Of a DNA stretch of 64,000 nucleotides, positions 1 to 8,626 are shown one piece after another. The notes beneath the pieces are model-generated. The model did not search any database. It was not told the DNA's origin and saw nothing but the letters and a program-made list of their open reading frames with translations. How positions within the stretch are numbered: the stretch's first letter is position 1; each line of letters starts with the position of its first letter. Origin of the DNA: Schizochytrium sp. CCTCC M209059 (taxonomy: Eukaryota > Sar > Bigyra > Thraustochytrida > Thraustochytriidae); contig KN805431.1 in NCBI GenBank assembly GCA_000818945.1, forward strand, positions 124,001 to 188,000, written 5' to 3'. The position numbers and the translations under genes are program-made.

Positions 1-44
1 GCCCACCGCTCCCTCCCCGACCGGATGAAATTGAAAGCGCTATA

Positions 45-3000
45 ATGCGCCAAGCGGCCCCAGGATATGGGCTCAACGCGCATCTATCGCAGTCAACAGG
101 CGGCCCCTTTGCAGACGCTGACTTTAAACAAAACCCTGCCTTTGTGCGTCACCAGTCAAGTCGCACACAGCTCGAAGAAGGAAGCACGTTCAAGCGCATG
201 CATCGATCTCCCGATCGGGAGCTCCTTGTGCCGGGTGATGTCTGGTTTATTGTTTCTGCAAGATGGTTTCGAACGTGGCAGGCCTATAGCGGATACTCTC
301 ATGGAGAGGTCGATTTGATGTCGCTGCGGAGTAGCCGCCAACTCGAGCGGCCTGGGCCAATCGATAATCGCGACATTGTTCGCGGACTTGAGCCCGAGCA
401 GGACCCCAACAATCCGCGAGACCTGAGCGAGCTCGAATTTTGCGCGCTGCGCCCCGAGCTCAACCATCAGCGGGACTTTGTGATATTGTGTCGCGATGCT
501 TGGGAATTTCTTCACGGTACTTATGGGGGTGGACCCGTCCTCGCGCGCAAGGTCATTTCCGCCGAGACGCCTTTCGAGCGTGCTGAGATCGAACTTTTCC
601 CCGTCTCACTTCATGTGCGCTGCGTCGCATTTTCCGGGGAAGCAGAGTCGGGCCTTGACACCACCTCTGATCGAGCCCATCTGGGCAGCTTCAACGCCGA
701 CAGACCGGCAAGAATTCAAGTTTCACGTCGGGCCACCGTGCGGGACATTGAGCGTGCCATCCTGGACCGTCTCATGGAACCCCGCGGACGCGCGCTCTCT
801 ACGGATAGTCTTTACAGCACGCAGAGCGCTGCCGCGGAGGATGGTCTCGCGCAAAAGCGTGCTGCTCTGCAGAATCGTGACCGCTTCTCGGCCGAGTGCA
901 TGCGGCTCTGGTGCATGGTGGATGATAGCCTCGAGTCGCTTTCGGCAACCTTTGCGGGACCCGAGGCGCGCCCTCTTCGCGGGCCGAACATCAATGCCAA
1001 GCTTCTGCAGGATCCTCAAGAAACCGTCGAGGAGGCGGACCTTGAAGATGACCAAACCATCATACTCGAGCTTTGTAGCGCCGATGGAAGCTGGCCGTTG
1101 GCAAGCATCGAGACCCTGCGCTCGCTTCGGCCCCGGGATCCAAAGACCCAAATTGCTTCTGGGCCTCATACTAATGCGCGCGTGGTCATGCTGGGGGGTG
1201 GGCCTTCGCCTCACAACTCGCCGACCTCGCGCGCCTCGAGTGGTCTTACTGCAATTGGTGCGCAGACTGCGCGCAGCAATACCAAGACCCACCTGGCGAC
1301 ACGACCTGTAGGAGGTCCCCCGTCGCCCGGCCGGCCGGCACCCCAGGTGCTTGGAAACGTGGGCATGGCCAATCTCGGCAACACTTGCTTCATGTCTGCC
1401 TCACTGCAGTGCCTTTTGCACACAGAGTCGTTGAAGCAGTACATTCTTGACGATGCGTACGTGTCGGATGTGAACACGACGCTCAGGGATAGCACGCACG
1501 GTCTCCTGGCTGACGCCTTTGCGGATCTCTTTCGTATCGCCTGGGGCGCCAATGGGCGAATCCCGGCTTCTATCGCTCCGCGCCGTTTCAAAAAGGAGCT
1601 TTCCAAGCACGACCCTCGATTTCTCGGGGTGCAGCAGCAAGATGCACAGGAGCTCTTATCTTCTCTGCTCGATGGCTTGGCGCAAGACCTCAATCGCATC
1701 AAGAGCAAAGCGTACGTGGAGCTCAAGGACTCGGACGGGCGGGCAGACCAAGAGGTGGCGCGAGAGTGGTGGATAGCGCACTTGCGTCGTGAACTGAGCA
1801 TCGTTACAGCGTTGTTTTCAGGTCAGTTTAAGACCTTGTTGCGGTGCGACACGTGTGGGTATGAATCGGCGCGTTTCGAGCCTTTCTCAACGCTGTCGCT
1901 CCCGCTTCCAGAGTCGCCCAAGCGGACGGTGATGGTCCATGTGGTCTTTGCCGACGCCTCGCGGCCGCCCCTTTTGGTCGCGATGCGTCTTCGCAAGGAA
2001 GGTAATTTTGGCGATGTGCGTCGCGCCTTGCTCGATCTTCAGCCCGGCACCACGGGCAGTGTCGTGCAGTCGATTTTACAAGGTCCTACTTCGAACACGG
2101 AGGACGAGGATGCCGGCGAACGTGCGCCGCGAAACCTCGATTCGGAGCGCTTGGTCTTGGCATATGTGTTTGAGCGTCAGATATTTAGCTTTGTACCCGA
2201 TGCTCGTCCGTTGAAAACCCTGCGCGCGCGTGATCCTCTGTACGCGTTTGAGCTTCCTCATTTGCATCATGAAGACGGGTTTTCCGGCGCGGCGGTCAGC
2301 TTCAAGGAGGCTGCCGCCGCTGCTGCTGCTGCTGCTGCTGACGACGACGAAAATGACGATGACAATGCCAAAGAGGCGGATGGCGAGGACGATGATAAGA
2401 ATTCAGAGACTGATGGTGACATTGGCGTTACTGGAGACCCGGAGGGGCAACCTCAGCAAGATGATGAGATCGAAATCGGTATTGGGACCCAAGTGGAATA
2501 TCACGTCTCGGACGACCACTTCGGTCCGATGCTTGGCGTTGTGGTTGGGATCAAAGGCACCACAAGTAAGCGACAGGGACGCTTGCCTAAATACCAGGTC
2601 AAATTTGCTGCGGATACAAATGACATCAGCGAGACTCGCACTGTCGTGCTCGTGAGCAACGAGGTCCGTGCAGTTCCGATGAGGCCCATGCTACTCAAGC
2701 TGGAGCAGCGGGTCTGGCACAAACATGCGTGCTACTTTGTGAACCCGATGCGCCCTGTCTTGGTAGGAATGCCCTTTGTGCTCATGGCGCGTCCCGACAG
2801 ACTCTCGGGGTATGCATTATATGAGGCTGTCGCGAGGCAAGTTCGGCAGTTCAACGGCGCTTCTTCGCCTTCTGCTAATGCTGGTGACGAGGGCGGCGCG
2901 CTTTCTCCGGGCGTCTTTGAAAGTATTGGTGCTTCTGCGGGTTTGAGCGGCTCTCCGCCAACCAGGGATGTGTCCGCGTCCCAGATCCGATCGACCTGGG

Positions 3001-4286
3001 GATTCACCATTGTCGCTCTGGGTGCCGACAGGCAACAACGAACTTGCGGCAGTTGCTCATGGATGTCTGCATGCGATGGTTGCCCGATTCAACCCACAAG
3101 CACTCCAGTGTCCACGATTTTCACGGGGCCGAGCACGCTTGTGGTCGACTGGGGAAGCGCGAGTTCCCCCGCTGGTAAATCGAGGTCGAATGCTTTGACT
3201 CTTATGCCTGTGGACAAACATTCGAGCGTCGACGATGTGCGACGCGAAGAGCAGAAGCGGATGCCCTTGTCTTCCTTGCTGGAGAATTTCGTGCGGAAGG
3301 AGCAGCTCACCGGGGAGGATCAGGCCCGCTGTGCACGGTGCAAGGACTTCAAGGACCACTCCATGACACTCGGGCTCTGGCGTGCGCCTCCTATCCTCGT
3401 GATGCATCTGAAGCGCTTCGATGGTAGCCGCAAACTCTTGAATTTGGTCGAGTATCCGACTCGAGATCTCGATCTTTCGCCCTATTTGGCACATGCGATG
3501 CCTGCTCAGCCTCGTAAATCCCGCAGGTCTCTTGATCTCGCCCTGCGTAAGCGTGGCGTCGAAGCGGATGAGGACAGTAGCGGAGACGAACAAGACGATG
3601 ACGACGAAGAAAAGGAGGATATCGACGGTGCGGAGCCGGACAATGCCGCTGGAGTCACCAATGGGCATTTCGTTGGCAAAGTATCGGAGGTGAACGCCCG
3701 CCGATCATCGATGTCTGCACGCAACGACAGCGCTGTCGCTCCGGTCAATGCCTTGGAGGAAGAGGAAGAAGAAGAAGAAGCCGAAGGCGTAAATGGTGGG
3801 GGCCGCGGAAAGGCCGCCACTGCGGCAGAGACGTCTGATCAGAATCTGTCACCAGAGGCTCTAGCTAAAGCCGAAGCAGAAGAGGAGGCGCTCGAGCTTG
3901 TCGACGTGTTGGTGGACGCAGATTATGTCGGTTTACGGGCGTACGGCGGCCATGAGCATGGTGATATCCCTCCGGAGTACGATCTTTACGGTGTCGTGGA
4001 CCACACGGGCAGCCTGGGCGGCGGCCACTACATTGCTAAAACGAAGAGCTCGATCAACGGCAAATGGTACAACTTTGATGACCGGATTATTACCGAAATC
4101 AGCGAAGAAGAGGCCGTCTCTTCGCGGGCCTACCTTTTGTTTTACGTGCGCAAGGACGTTGCAGCCAATGCTGACGTGAATCGTCTCTTTCCTTGCGAGA
4201 TTCTCAATTCCAAGAGCCTTCGGGCAGCTCGCAAGGCTCTCGATCCTCACAACCAGACCTTTCGGGACCGCTGTCCCATTATGTGA
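45..4286 (+). CDS. DUSP-domain ubiquitin carboxyl-terminal hydrolase (USP4/15/32-like) with possible C-terminal CaaX box
   Basis: Cysteine protease that removes ubiquitin from proteins. The 1413-residue frame starts with a DUSP domain (about residues 55-170, with WFIVSARWFRTW). The catalytic domain begins at about 438 with the Cys box (NLGNTCFMS, nucleophile C448). Zinc-ribbon cysteines follow (CDTCGYES and CARCKDF), then the His box GGGHYIAKT (H1328) and WYNFDDR. The long spacer between boxes holds a poly-Ala/poly-Asp run and a segment from VEYHVSDDHFGP to VVLVSNEVR that could be an SH3/Tudor-like fold, as well as acidic linkers. The last four residues are CPIM, a CaaX motif that would be farnesylated; human USP32 also ends in a CaaX box. 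A GTGAGT sequence overlaps the stop codon, so the 3' end could instead be spliced. The first ATG is used; the true 5' end may lie outside the window. Confidence 0.93.
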   Translation: MRQAAPGYGLNAHLSQSTGGPFADADFKQNPAFVRHQSSRTQLEEGSTFKRMHRSPDRELLVPGDVWFIVSARWFRTWQAYSGYSHGEVDLMSLRSSRQLERPGPIDNRDIVRGLEPEQDPNNPRDLSELEFCALRPELNHQRDFVILCRDAWEFLHGTYGGGPVLARKVISAETPFERAEIELFPVSLHVRCVAFSGEAESGLDTTSDRAHLGSFNADRPARIQVSRRATVRDIERAILDRLMEPRGRALSTDSLYSTQSAAAEDGLAQKRAALQNRDRFSAECMRLWCMVDDSLESLSATFAGPEARPLRGPNINAKLLQDPQETVEEADLEDDQTIILELCSADGSWPLASIETLRSLRPRDPKTQIASGPHTNARVVMLGGGPSPHNSPTSRASSGLTAIGAQTARSNTKTHLATRPVGGPPSPGRPAPQVLGNVGMANLGNTCFMSASLQCLLHTESLKQYILDDAYVSDVNTTLRDSTHGLLADAFADLFRIAWGANGRIPASIAPRRFKKELSKHDPRFLGVQQQDAQELLSSLLDGLAQDLNRIKSKAYVELKDSDGRADQEVAREWWIAHLRRELSIVTALFSGQFKTLLRCDTCGYESARFEPFSTLSLPLPESPKRTVMVHVVFADASRPPLLVAMRLRKEGNFGDVRRALLDLQPGTTGSVVQSILQGPTSNTEDEDAGERAPRNLDSERLVLAYVFERQIFSFVPDARPLKTLRARDPLYAFELPHLHHEDGFSGAAVSFKEAAAAAAAAAADDDENDDDNAKEADGEDDDKNSETDGDIGVTGDPEGQPQQDDEIEIGIGTQVEYHVSDDHFGPMLGVVVGIKGTTSKRQGRLPKYQVKFAADTNDISETRTVVLVSNEVRAVPMRPMLLKLEQRVWHKHACYFVNPMRPVLVGMPFVLMARPDRLSGYALYEAVARQVRQFNGASSPSANAGDEGGALSPGVFESIGASAGLSGSPPTRDVSASQIRSTWGFTIVALGADRQQRTCGSCSWMSACDGCPIQPTSTPVSTIFTGPSTLVVDWGSASSPAGKSRSNALTLMPVDKHSSVDDVRREEQKRMPLSSLLENFVRKEQLTGEDQARCARCKDFKDHSMTLGLWRAPPILVMHLKRFDGSRKLLNLVEYPTRDLDLSPYLAHAMPAQPRKSRRSLDLALRKRGVEADEDSSGDEQDDDDEEKEDIDGAEPDNAAGVTNGHFVGKVSEVNARRSSMSARNDSAVAPVNALEEEEEEEEAEGVNGGGRGKAATAAETSDQNLSPEALAKAEAEEEALELVDVLVDADYVGLRAYGGHEHGDIPPEYDLYGVVDHTGSLGGGHYIAKTKSSINGKWYNFDDRIITEISEEEAVSSRAYLLFYVRKDVAANADVNRLFPCEILNSKSLRAARKALDPHNQTFRDRCPIM

Positions 4287-4456
4287 GTATTTTTTTCCAA
4301 CTATTTGTTTGTCTGTTTGATTGTTTGTCTGTTTCTTTCACCAGCGTTGTTTGTGCATAGCGTTTCCCTTACATTTTCGTTTTACTCGTCTTGCATGTGA
4401 TGTGACTGAATGCGGAGATACGCACGCCATTGTTCTGACTCATTCATCCAACGCAG
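4283..4456 (+). other. Possible 174-bp intron joining the ubiquitin hydrolase to the next gene
   Basis: A near-consensus donor (AT|GTGAGTAT) overlaps the TGA stop at 4284-4286, and a pyrimidine-containing stretch ends in CAACGCAG|G at 4456. Splicing would rebuild the ATG codon across the junction and continue in frame into the methyltransferase reading frame with no stop. Whether it is used cannot be told from sequence: a cytosolic protease fused to a mitochondrial assembly factor would be odd. Confidence 0.3.
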
Positions 4457-4613
4457 GAAACGACGAGATAGATCAGTACGACCGCAGTCTGCTCAGGCTG
4501 GCTATCCGTCACAGATTCACCAATTTAAGCGTGCCCAATACGATGATGTCGGAGGATTGAAAGGCGCAGCTGCCGGCAGCAATTCCACTACGCGTTGGCA
4601 GGAGCAAAAGACA
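4287..4613 (+). other. Short spacer between ubiquitin hydrolase and methyltransferase
   Basis: The first half is T-rich (TTTG-type repeats) and looks like a 3' UTR. The second half, from the ATG at 4410, is open in the methyltransferase frame and could be a longer, Arg-rich N-terminus (MRRYARHCSDSF) of that protein. Confidence 0.5.
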
Positions 4614-5756
4614 ATGTACGGGCCACAACGCTTGGTCGCGAGCAGCATGGTGCGCGGCGCAGGTAAGACGCGCGCGATTGCTAAAGCGTCTGGTCTGAAA
4701 GCAGCAGCAGCGGCGAACGCACGGCGCGCAGCCTCGGGCATGGCGCCGAGCGCGACTCGAGATCCCTTCGAGAGTGCCGTGAAGCGCGCGCACAGGGACC
4801 GCGCGGCGCGAGCCTATGTGTCTAGCGGAGGGGACTTTGACTTCTTGTGCGAGCATGCCGCCTCCAGGATTGTTGACCGCATTTCCGATGTTGCCAAAGA
4901 CTTTGACACTGCACTTGACCTCGGATGCGGCACAGGCAGCATTTTGGCCGAGCTCTTGCGCGAGGGCATCGAAGATGAGGACGGCTTTGAGGCGCCAGGC
5001 GCCATCAGAAAAGTTATTCAGCTCGAGCCTTCGACAATGATGGCCGATGTTGCGCGCGAGCGTGCCCAAACCCTCGAGGCTTCGGGTCGCCTCGAGGTGG
5101 AGACACTCGTGTGTCCTCTTGAAAACTGTCTCGAAGCCGTCCCGGAAGGCTCTGTGGACATCATCGTCAGCTCTCTTTCGATGCACTGGGCCAACGGTCT
5201 GACGGAGGCTCTGCAGCGCGCTCAGCGAGCGCTCAAGCCAGATGGTGTCTTCATTGGTGCCATGCTCGGCGGCGACACGCTTCACGAACTCCGCACGTCT
5301 CTTGCGATTGCTGAACAAGAGCGCGAAGGTGGCATTAGCGCACACGTCTCACCGATGATCCGGCACGCAGATGCGTGCGGTCTGTTGACGAATGCAGGAT
5401 TTAGCCTCACAACAGTGGACACTGAGACGTTTACTGTCGAGTTCGGGTCCGCTTTTAAATGCATGGAAAACTTGAGTGGGATGGGCGAATCGAACGCGGT
5501 TTGGAACCGCCGGCCCTACGTGTCAAAGGATACCTTTCTAGCGGCTGCGACGATTTACGAGCACCTCTATGGTGACGAGGAGGGCTACGTTCCTGCGACC
5601 TTTGATATGGTCTACATGATTGGATGGAAGCCGCATGACTCGCAGCCCAAACCGCTCAAGCCTCAGGTCGCTCAGACCTCATTGGGGACGCTTGGCAAGG
5701 GTTTTGATCTCACAAAACATTCTTCCCCTCGGGGTGGCTCTCCGCCATCGCAATGA
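4614..5756 (+). CDS. NDUFAF5: NDUFAF5-like methyltransferase/arginine hydroxylase (complex I assembly)
   Basis: Class I SAM-fold protein of the NDUFAF5/BioC-like family; in animals NDUFAF5 hydroxylates an arginine of NDUFS7 during respiratory complex I assembly in the mitochondrial matrix. From the ATG at 4614 it is 380 residues: an Arg/Ala-rich amphipathic presequence of about 44 residues, then the SAM motif ALDLGCGTGSI, the post-motif SLSMHWAN and LKPDGVFIGAMLGG. Family-specific C-terminal blocks follow: SPMIRHADACGLLTNAGF, MGESNAVWNRR and VPATFDMVYMIGWKP. This start gives an expected-length presequence; an ATG at 4410 in the same frame would add 68 residues. It lies 327 bp after the ubiquitin hydrolase stop on the same strand. 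Confidence 0.92.
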   Translation: MYGPQRLVASSMVRGAGKTRAIAKASGLKAAAAANARRAASGMAPSATRDPFESAVKRAHRDRAARAYVSSGGDFDFLCEHAASRIVDRISDVAKDFDTALDLGCGTGSILAELLREGIEDEDGFEAPGAIRKVIQLEPSTMMADVARERAQTLEASGRLEVETLVCPLENCLEAVPEGSVDIIVSSLSMHWANGLTEALQRAQRALKPDGVFIGAMLGGDTLHELRTSLAIAEQEREGGISAHVSPMIRHADACGLLTNAGFSLTTVDTETFTVEFGSAFKCMENLSGMGESNAVWNRRPYVSKDTFLAAATIYEHLYGDEEGYVPATFDMVYMIGWKPHDSQPKPLKPQVAQTSLGTLGKGFDLTKHSSPRGGSPPSQ

Positions 5757-6569
5757 AGAAATTCGTTCTTGGGCCGGGACCCCCCAAAGGCAAACAATGA
5801 GGTTAACGTTAGGTTTTGGCTTGGGCTGACTGCGTGTTCCTTGAGTGAGTATCATTCGACTCTCAATCATGGCGCGTAGGTCACCCTAGCTTGCGCGACG
5901 ACTTTCTGTTCGACTCTGAAGAGGAGACCATACTTCCTCTTTTCTTCTTTTTCTCACCTTACCCCGGCAAGCTCAAAATCAAGATGAGTCCAAGATTCAA
6001 CAAACCTATCATCTATCTATCTGTCTATCCATCTGTCACGTCAAGTCAAGTCACGTCATGTCATACCACATCATTTCACGTCACCTTACGTCAAACATGC
6101 TATTTCAAGTTTCCAGAAGAATGTATCGCTCTAGGCCTCAAAGAAAACGATATAGATGGTCGCGGTATCTCGTGATTATGAGGCGGGGTAAGAAAAGGGT
6201 TCTTTCTTCTCTTCTCTCGGCCCAAAAGTGATCGCATCTGGTCAGGCGAGAGAAGCAAGAGAAACGCCAGGTTGAAGTCTTCGTGATCATTCTTTCTTTT
6301 TTCTTTTTTAGTGTGATTTTCTATGTGATGTGCTTGTCTGCGTTGGTGAATTTGACCATCGATGCCAGTGAGTGTCAGCGACAAGAGCTGTCTAGGTCGC
6401 GAGGCTTTCGCCATCGGGAAAACGCGTACAGATAAACGCACACCCCTATTGTTTTTTGTGGTTGTTGAAAATAACCTTTCCGTTTGATTGGCCGACCCTC
6501 GGATCGCATTGGATTGCGATCAGCGAAGAAAGGAGCAGCGCCATCGTGTCAAATGAGAATGGATGGTGC
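5757..6569. other. Convergent 3' intergenic region
   Basis: Lies between the 3' ends of the methyltransferase (+) and the DFRP1-like gene (-). It holds T-rich and TCT-rich tracts, a CTATC/GTCTATC microsatellite near 6010-6035 and short GTCA-type repeats (CACGTCAAGTCA) near 6036-6095. No credible gene seen. Confidence 0.6.
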
Positions 6570-7859
6570 TCATTCTTCATCGTCGTCGTCATCATCATCA
6601 TCATCGTCGTCGTCAAGGTCGTCGAGGTCGTCGAGGTCGTCATCGCCCTCCAAATAAAGTGTTTCCTGAATAGCGCTCGAATCGCCGTCAGCAGGGGGAG
6701 CTGCTGGCGGTTTGGCACTTGCTCCCGTCGCGCCCTCGTTATCGGAGTCGTTGCCGTCTGTGACGTCGCCGTCTTGGACACTCGCGTCTTGTGTAGCTTG
6801 CGCGGTGCCGCCAGTGTCACCAAAGTCATCGTCGTCGTCGTCCTTGAAGACAGACTGATCGAACTGGAACAGGGCCCTTCCACTGAGCACTGCGCCGGCC
6901 TTGCCTCCCTTCTTGGACGCCTCGGCGGTCTTGCGCTCTTGCTCCTCTTTCTCCTTGCGTTTCTTCTCCTTCCACTCAAAGAAGCGCTCCTTGGTCACCG
7001 GCGTCAAAGTGCCTGTCAAGTTTGCACGCTCTTCCTCGATGCGCTCCTCAATTGGAATGCCTCCACGCTCGCGGATCTCCTCTTCCTCGACAATCTTCTC
7101 CTTAATGAACTTGGTGAGGCGTTCGCTCGCCTCCGTGACAGAAGCCTCGACGTCGTCGGCCGGCTGCGAGAGGCCCTGCGCGCCCTTGGGTACCTCGAGG
7201 AGCACGCGCTGGCCACGGACCATGGCCGAGATGTTCCTCACATCGAGAATCATTCCATTTTTGTAGTTGAAGGATTGAGGAGTCTCGCCAATCAGGACCA
7301 TGGTCATCGGATTGCGGGTCGTGCCGTCTGCAACCTTGACATTGAGGCACGGGGAGCCGTCGTGCGCTTTGGAGACGAGATTGTCCTTGTGCGTCATCTC
7401 CACGCAAAGACGCTCGACAATCGCCTTTTGACCCAGGCCGTACACCTCGCGCAAGGGGCAGATGGGGATGCCAAAGTCCTTTTCGTCTTGCTCCTTTTGG
7501 CGGGCGGCATCTTCCTCGGCTTTGGCTTTGTTTTCCTCCTCGAGCTTCTTCTTGACCTTCTTTTGCTCCTTGCTCTTGGGCTTCTTCTTGCCCGAGAGCG
7601 CGTACGCGTCACCGAGGAGGTCCAGCATCTCCTTTTCGGCGGCCTTCTGCGCCTCCTTGGCGCGCTTGTTCTCCGCAGCCTTCTTGGCCGCCATGGCGTC
7701 GCCGCCGCGGGACCCGTGGACGGACGCCTGCACCTGCTTGGCCATGGCGCGCGCCTTGCGGCCCTTGGCGTTCTTCATGCCAAACAGCTTGTCCTCCACG
7801 ATCTTCTCGCGCTTCTTCTCCGTCGCCTTGCCGGCGCCCTTCGCCTTGGCCTTCGCCAT
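6570..7859 (-). CDS. DFRP1 (ZC3H15/Tma46)-like protein lacking CCCH zinc fingers
   Basis: 429-residue protein. The N-terminus (KREKIVEDKLFGMKN) and the C-terminal block (LTPVTKERFFEWKEKKRKEK, then AVLSGRALFQFDQSVF followed by an Asp run) match the two conserved ends of ZC3H15/DFRP1, which binds and stabilises the translation GTPase DRG1. The middle should carry two CCCH zinc fingers. Instead residues about 130-225 contain only two cysteines before CLNVKVADG and read as a beta-rich module (LCVEMTHKDNLVSKAHDG, then NPMTMVLIGETPQSFNYKNG and ISAMVRGQRVLLEV) that resembles an OB-fold. The tail is almost pure Asp/Glu. The role in DRG1 regulation and ribosome association is inferred from the conserved ends. 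The start ATG at 7859 is followed by a Lys/Ala-rich stretch typical of the family. Confidence 0.75.
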   Translation of the reverse strand: MAKAKAKGAGKATEKKREKIVEDKLFGMKNAKGRKARAMAKQVQASVHGSRGGDAMAAKKAAENKRAKEAQKAAEKEMLDLLGDAYALSGKKKPKSKEQKKVKKKLEEENKAKAEEDAARQKEQDEKDFGIPICPLREVYGLGQKAIVERLCVEMTHKDNLVSKAHDGSPCLNVKVADGTTRNPMTMVLIGETPQSFNYKNGMILDVRNISAMVRGQRVLLEVPKGAQGLSQPADDVEASVTEASERLTKFIKEKIVEEEEIRERGGIPIEERIEEERANLTGTLTPVTKERFFEWKEKKRKEKEEQERKTAEASKKGGKAGAVLSGRALFQFDQSVFKDDDDDDFGDTGGTAQATQDASVQDGDVTDGNDSDNEGATGASAKPPAAPPADGDSSAIQETLYLEGDDDLDDLDDLDDDDDDDDDDDDEE

Positions 7860-8380
7860 CGTGCCGCCGCTGCGCCTGCCGCGCTCGCTCGCCGCCGCCG
7901 CCTGCTAGAGCCACGCAAACCGGTCGTTCGTTCGTTCGCGCGCGAGATGCCTAGATCAACCAAGCCTCGCGCCGGCCAGCCCGGCCGGCCCTTCTGCGCG
8001 CGCCGCGCCGCTGCCTCGCGCCGCGCTGCCTCGCGCCGCCGCGTCCTCGCGCGACTCCGGGTCGGCTCGCGTCGCGTCGCGTCGCGTCGAGTCGGGATTG
8101 GGCGCCGCGTTCGTTCTGAAGGCGAGCGAGCGCCTCGAGCGCCTCGCCCGCCTGCGCCATTCGGCACTTGCTGCCGCGCCGCTCCCCACTTGCAGCGCGC
8201 CGATGGGCCACTTGCGCAGGGGCCATTGTGCACTTGCGCCGTGCGCTGCCACTCGCGCTCGGTCCCCGGCCTAGTCAGTATGTGCCGCTGCGATAGGTCG
8301 CTATTGGCAGATTGATCGGGCGCGGTGATTCGATGAAGCGAGGTCGAGGGAATGAGGGTCGAGGGACATCGTAAGAGGCC
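7860..8380. other. GC-rich 5' region of the DFRP1-like gene
   Basis: Very CpG-rich with short imperfect repeats (GCGTCGCGTCGCGTCG near 8065-8090, TGCGCCGC/CACTTGC near 8155-8250). Interpreted as promoter/5' UTR of the minus-strand gene. Long open frames here on both strands are composition artefacts. Confidence 0.5.
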
Positions 8381-8626
8381 GCGCTCAAGTGGCACCCGGA
8401 TCGACACGACGGCAAGACGGAAGAGGAGCAAAAGAAGGCCGAGGATAACTTTAGAGACGCCGGCGCGGCCTACGAAGTGCTTTCTGACTCGGACAAAAAG
8501 TACAAGTACGACCAGGGCATGTCGCTGGAGGAGATTGTGCTGGGCGGGCAAGATCTCAATGAAATCTTCCAGATGTTCTTTGGTGGTGGCGGCGGACCGC
8601 ACGGCACTGTTTCGTCTGCAATCTAA
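8381..8626 (+). pseudogene. DnaJ (J-domain) fragment, truncated at both ends
   Basis: One frame without an ATG start reads A-L-K-W-H-P-D-R-H, then DNFRDAGAAYEVLSDSDKKY, KYDQGMSLEEIV and GGQDLNEIFQMFFGGGGG before a TAA at 8624. This is the second half of a J domain (HPD motif, helix III) plus the Gly-rich linker seen in DNAJC7-type co-chaperones. Helices I and II are missing: a TAA stop sits at 8372, three codons before the recognisable part, and the bases just upstream (CATCGTAAG) could read HRK in another frame, suggesting a frameshift. After the Gly run the frame ends with TVSSAI. Best read as a gene relic; an exon of a spliced gene is the alternative. Confidence 0.65.

Noticed and set aside
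6456..8315. 619-codon open frame on the plus strand
   Set aside because: Antisense to the DFRP1-like gene. It is Leu/Val-rich because it mirrors Asp/Glu/Lys codons, and it has no domain.
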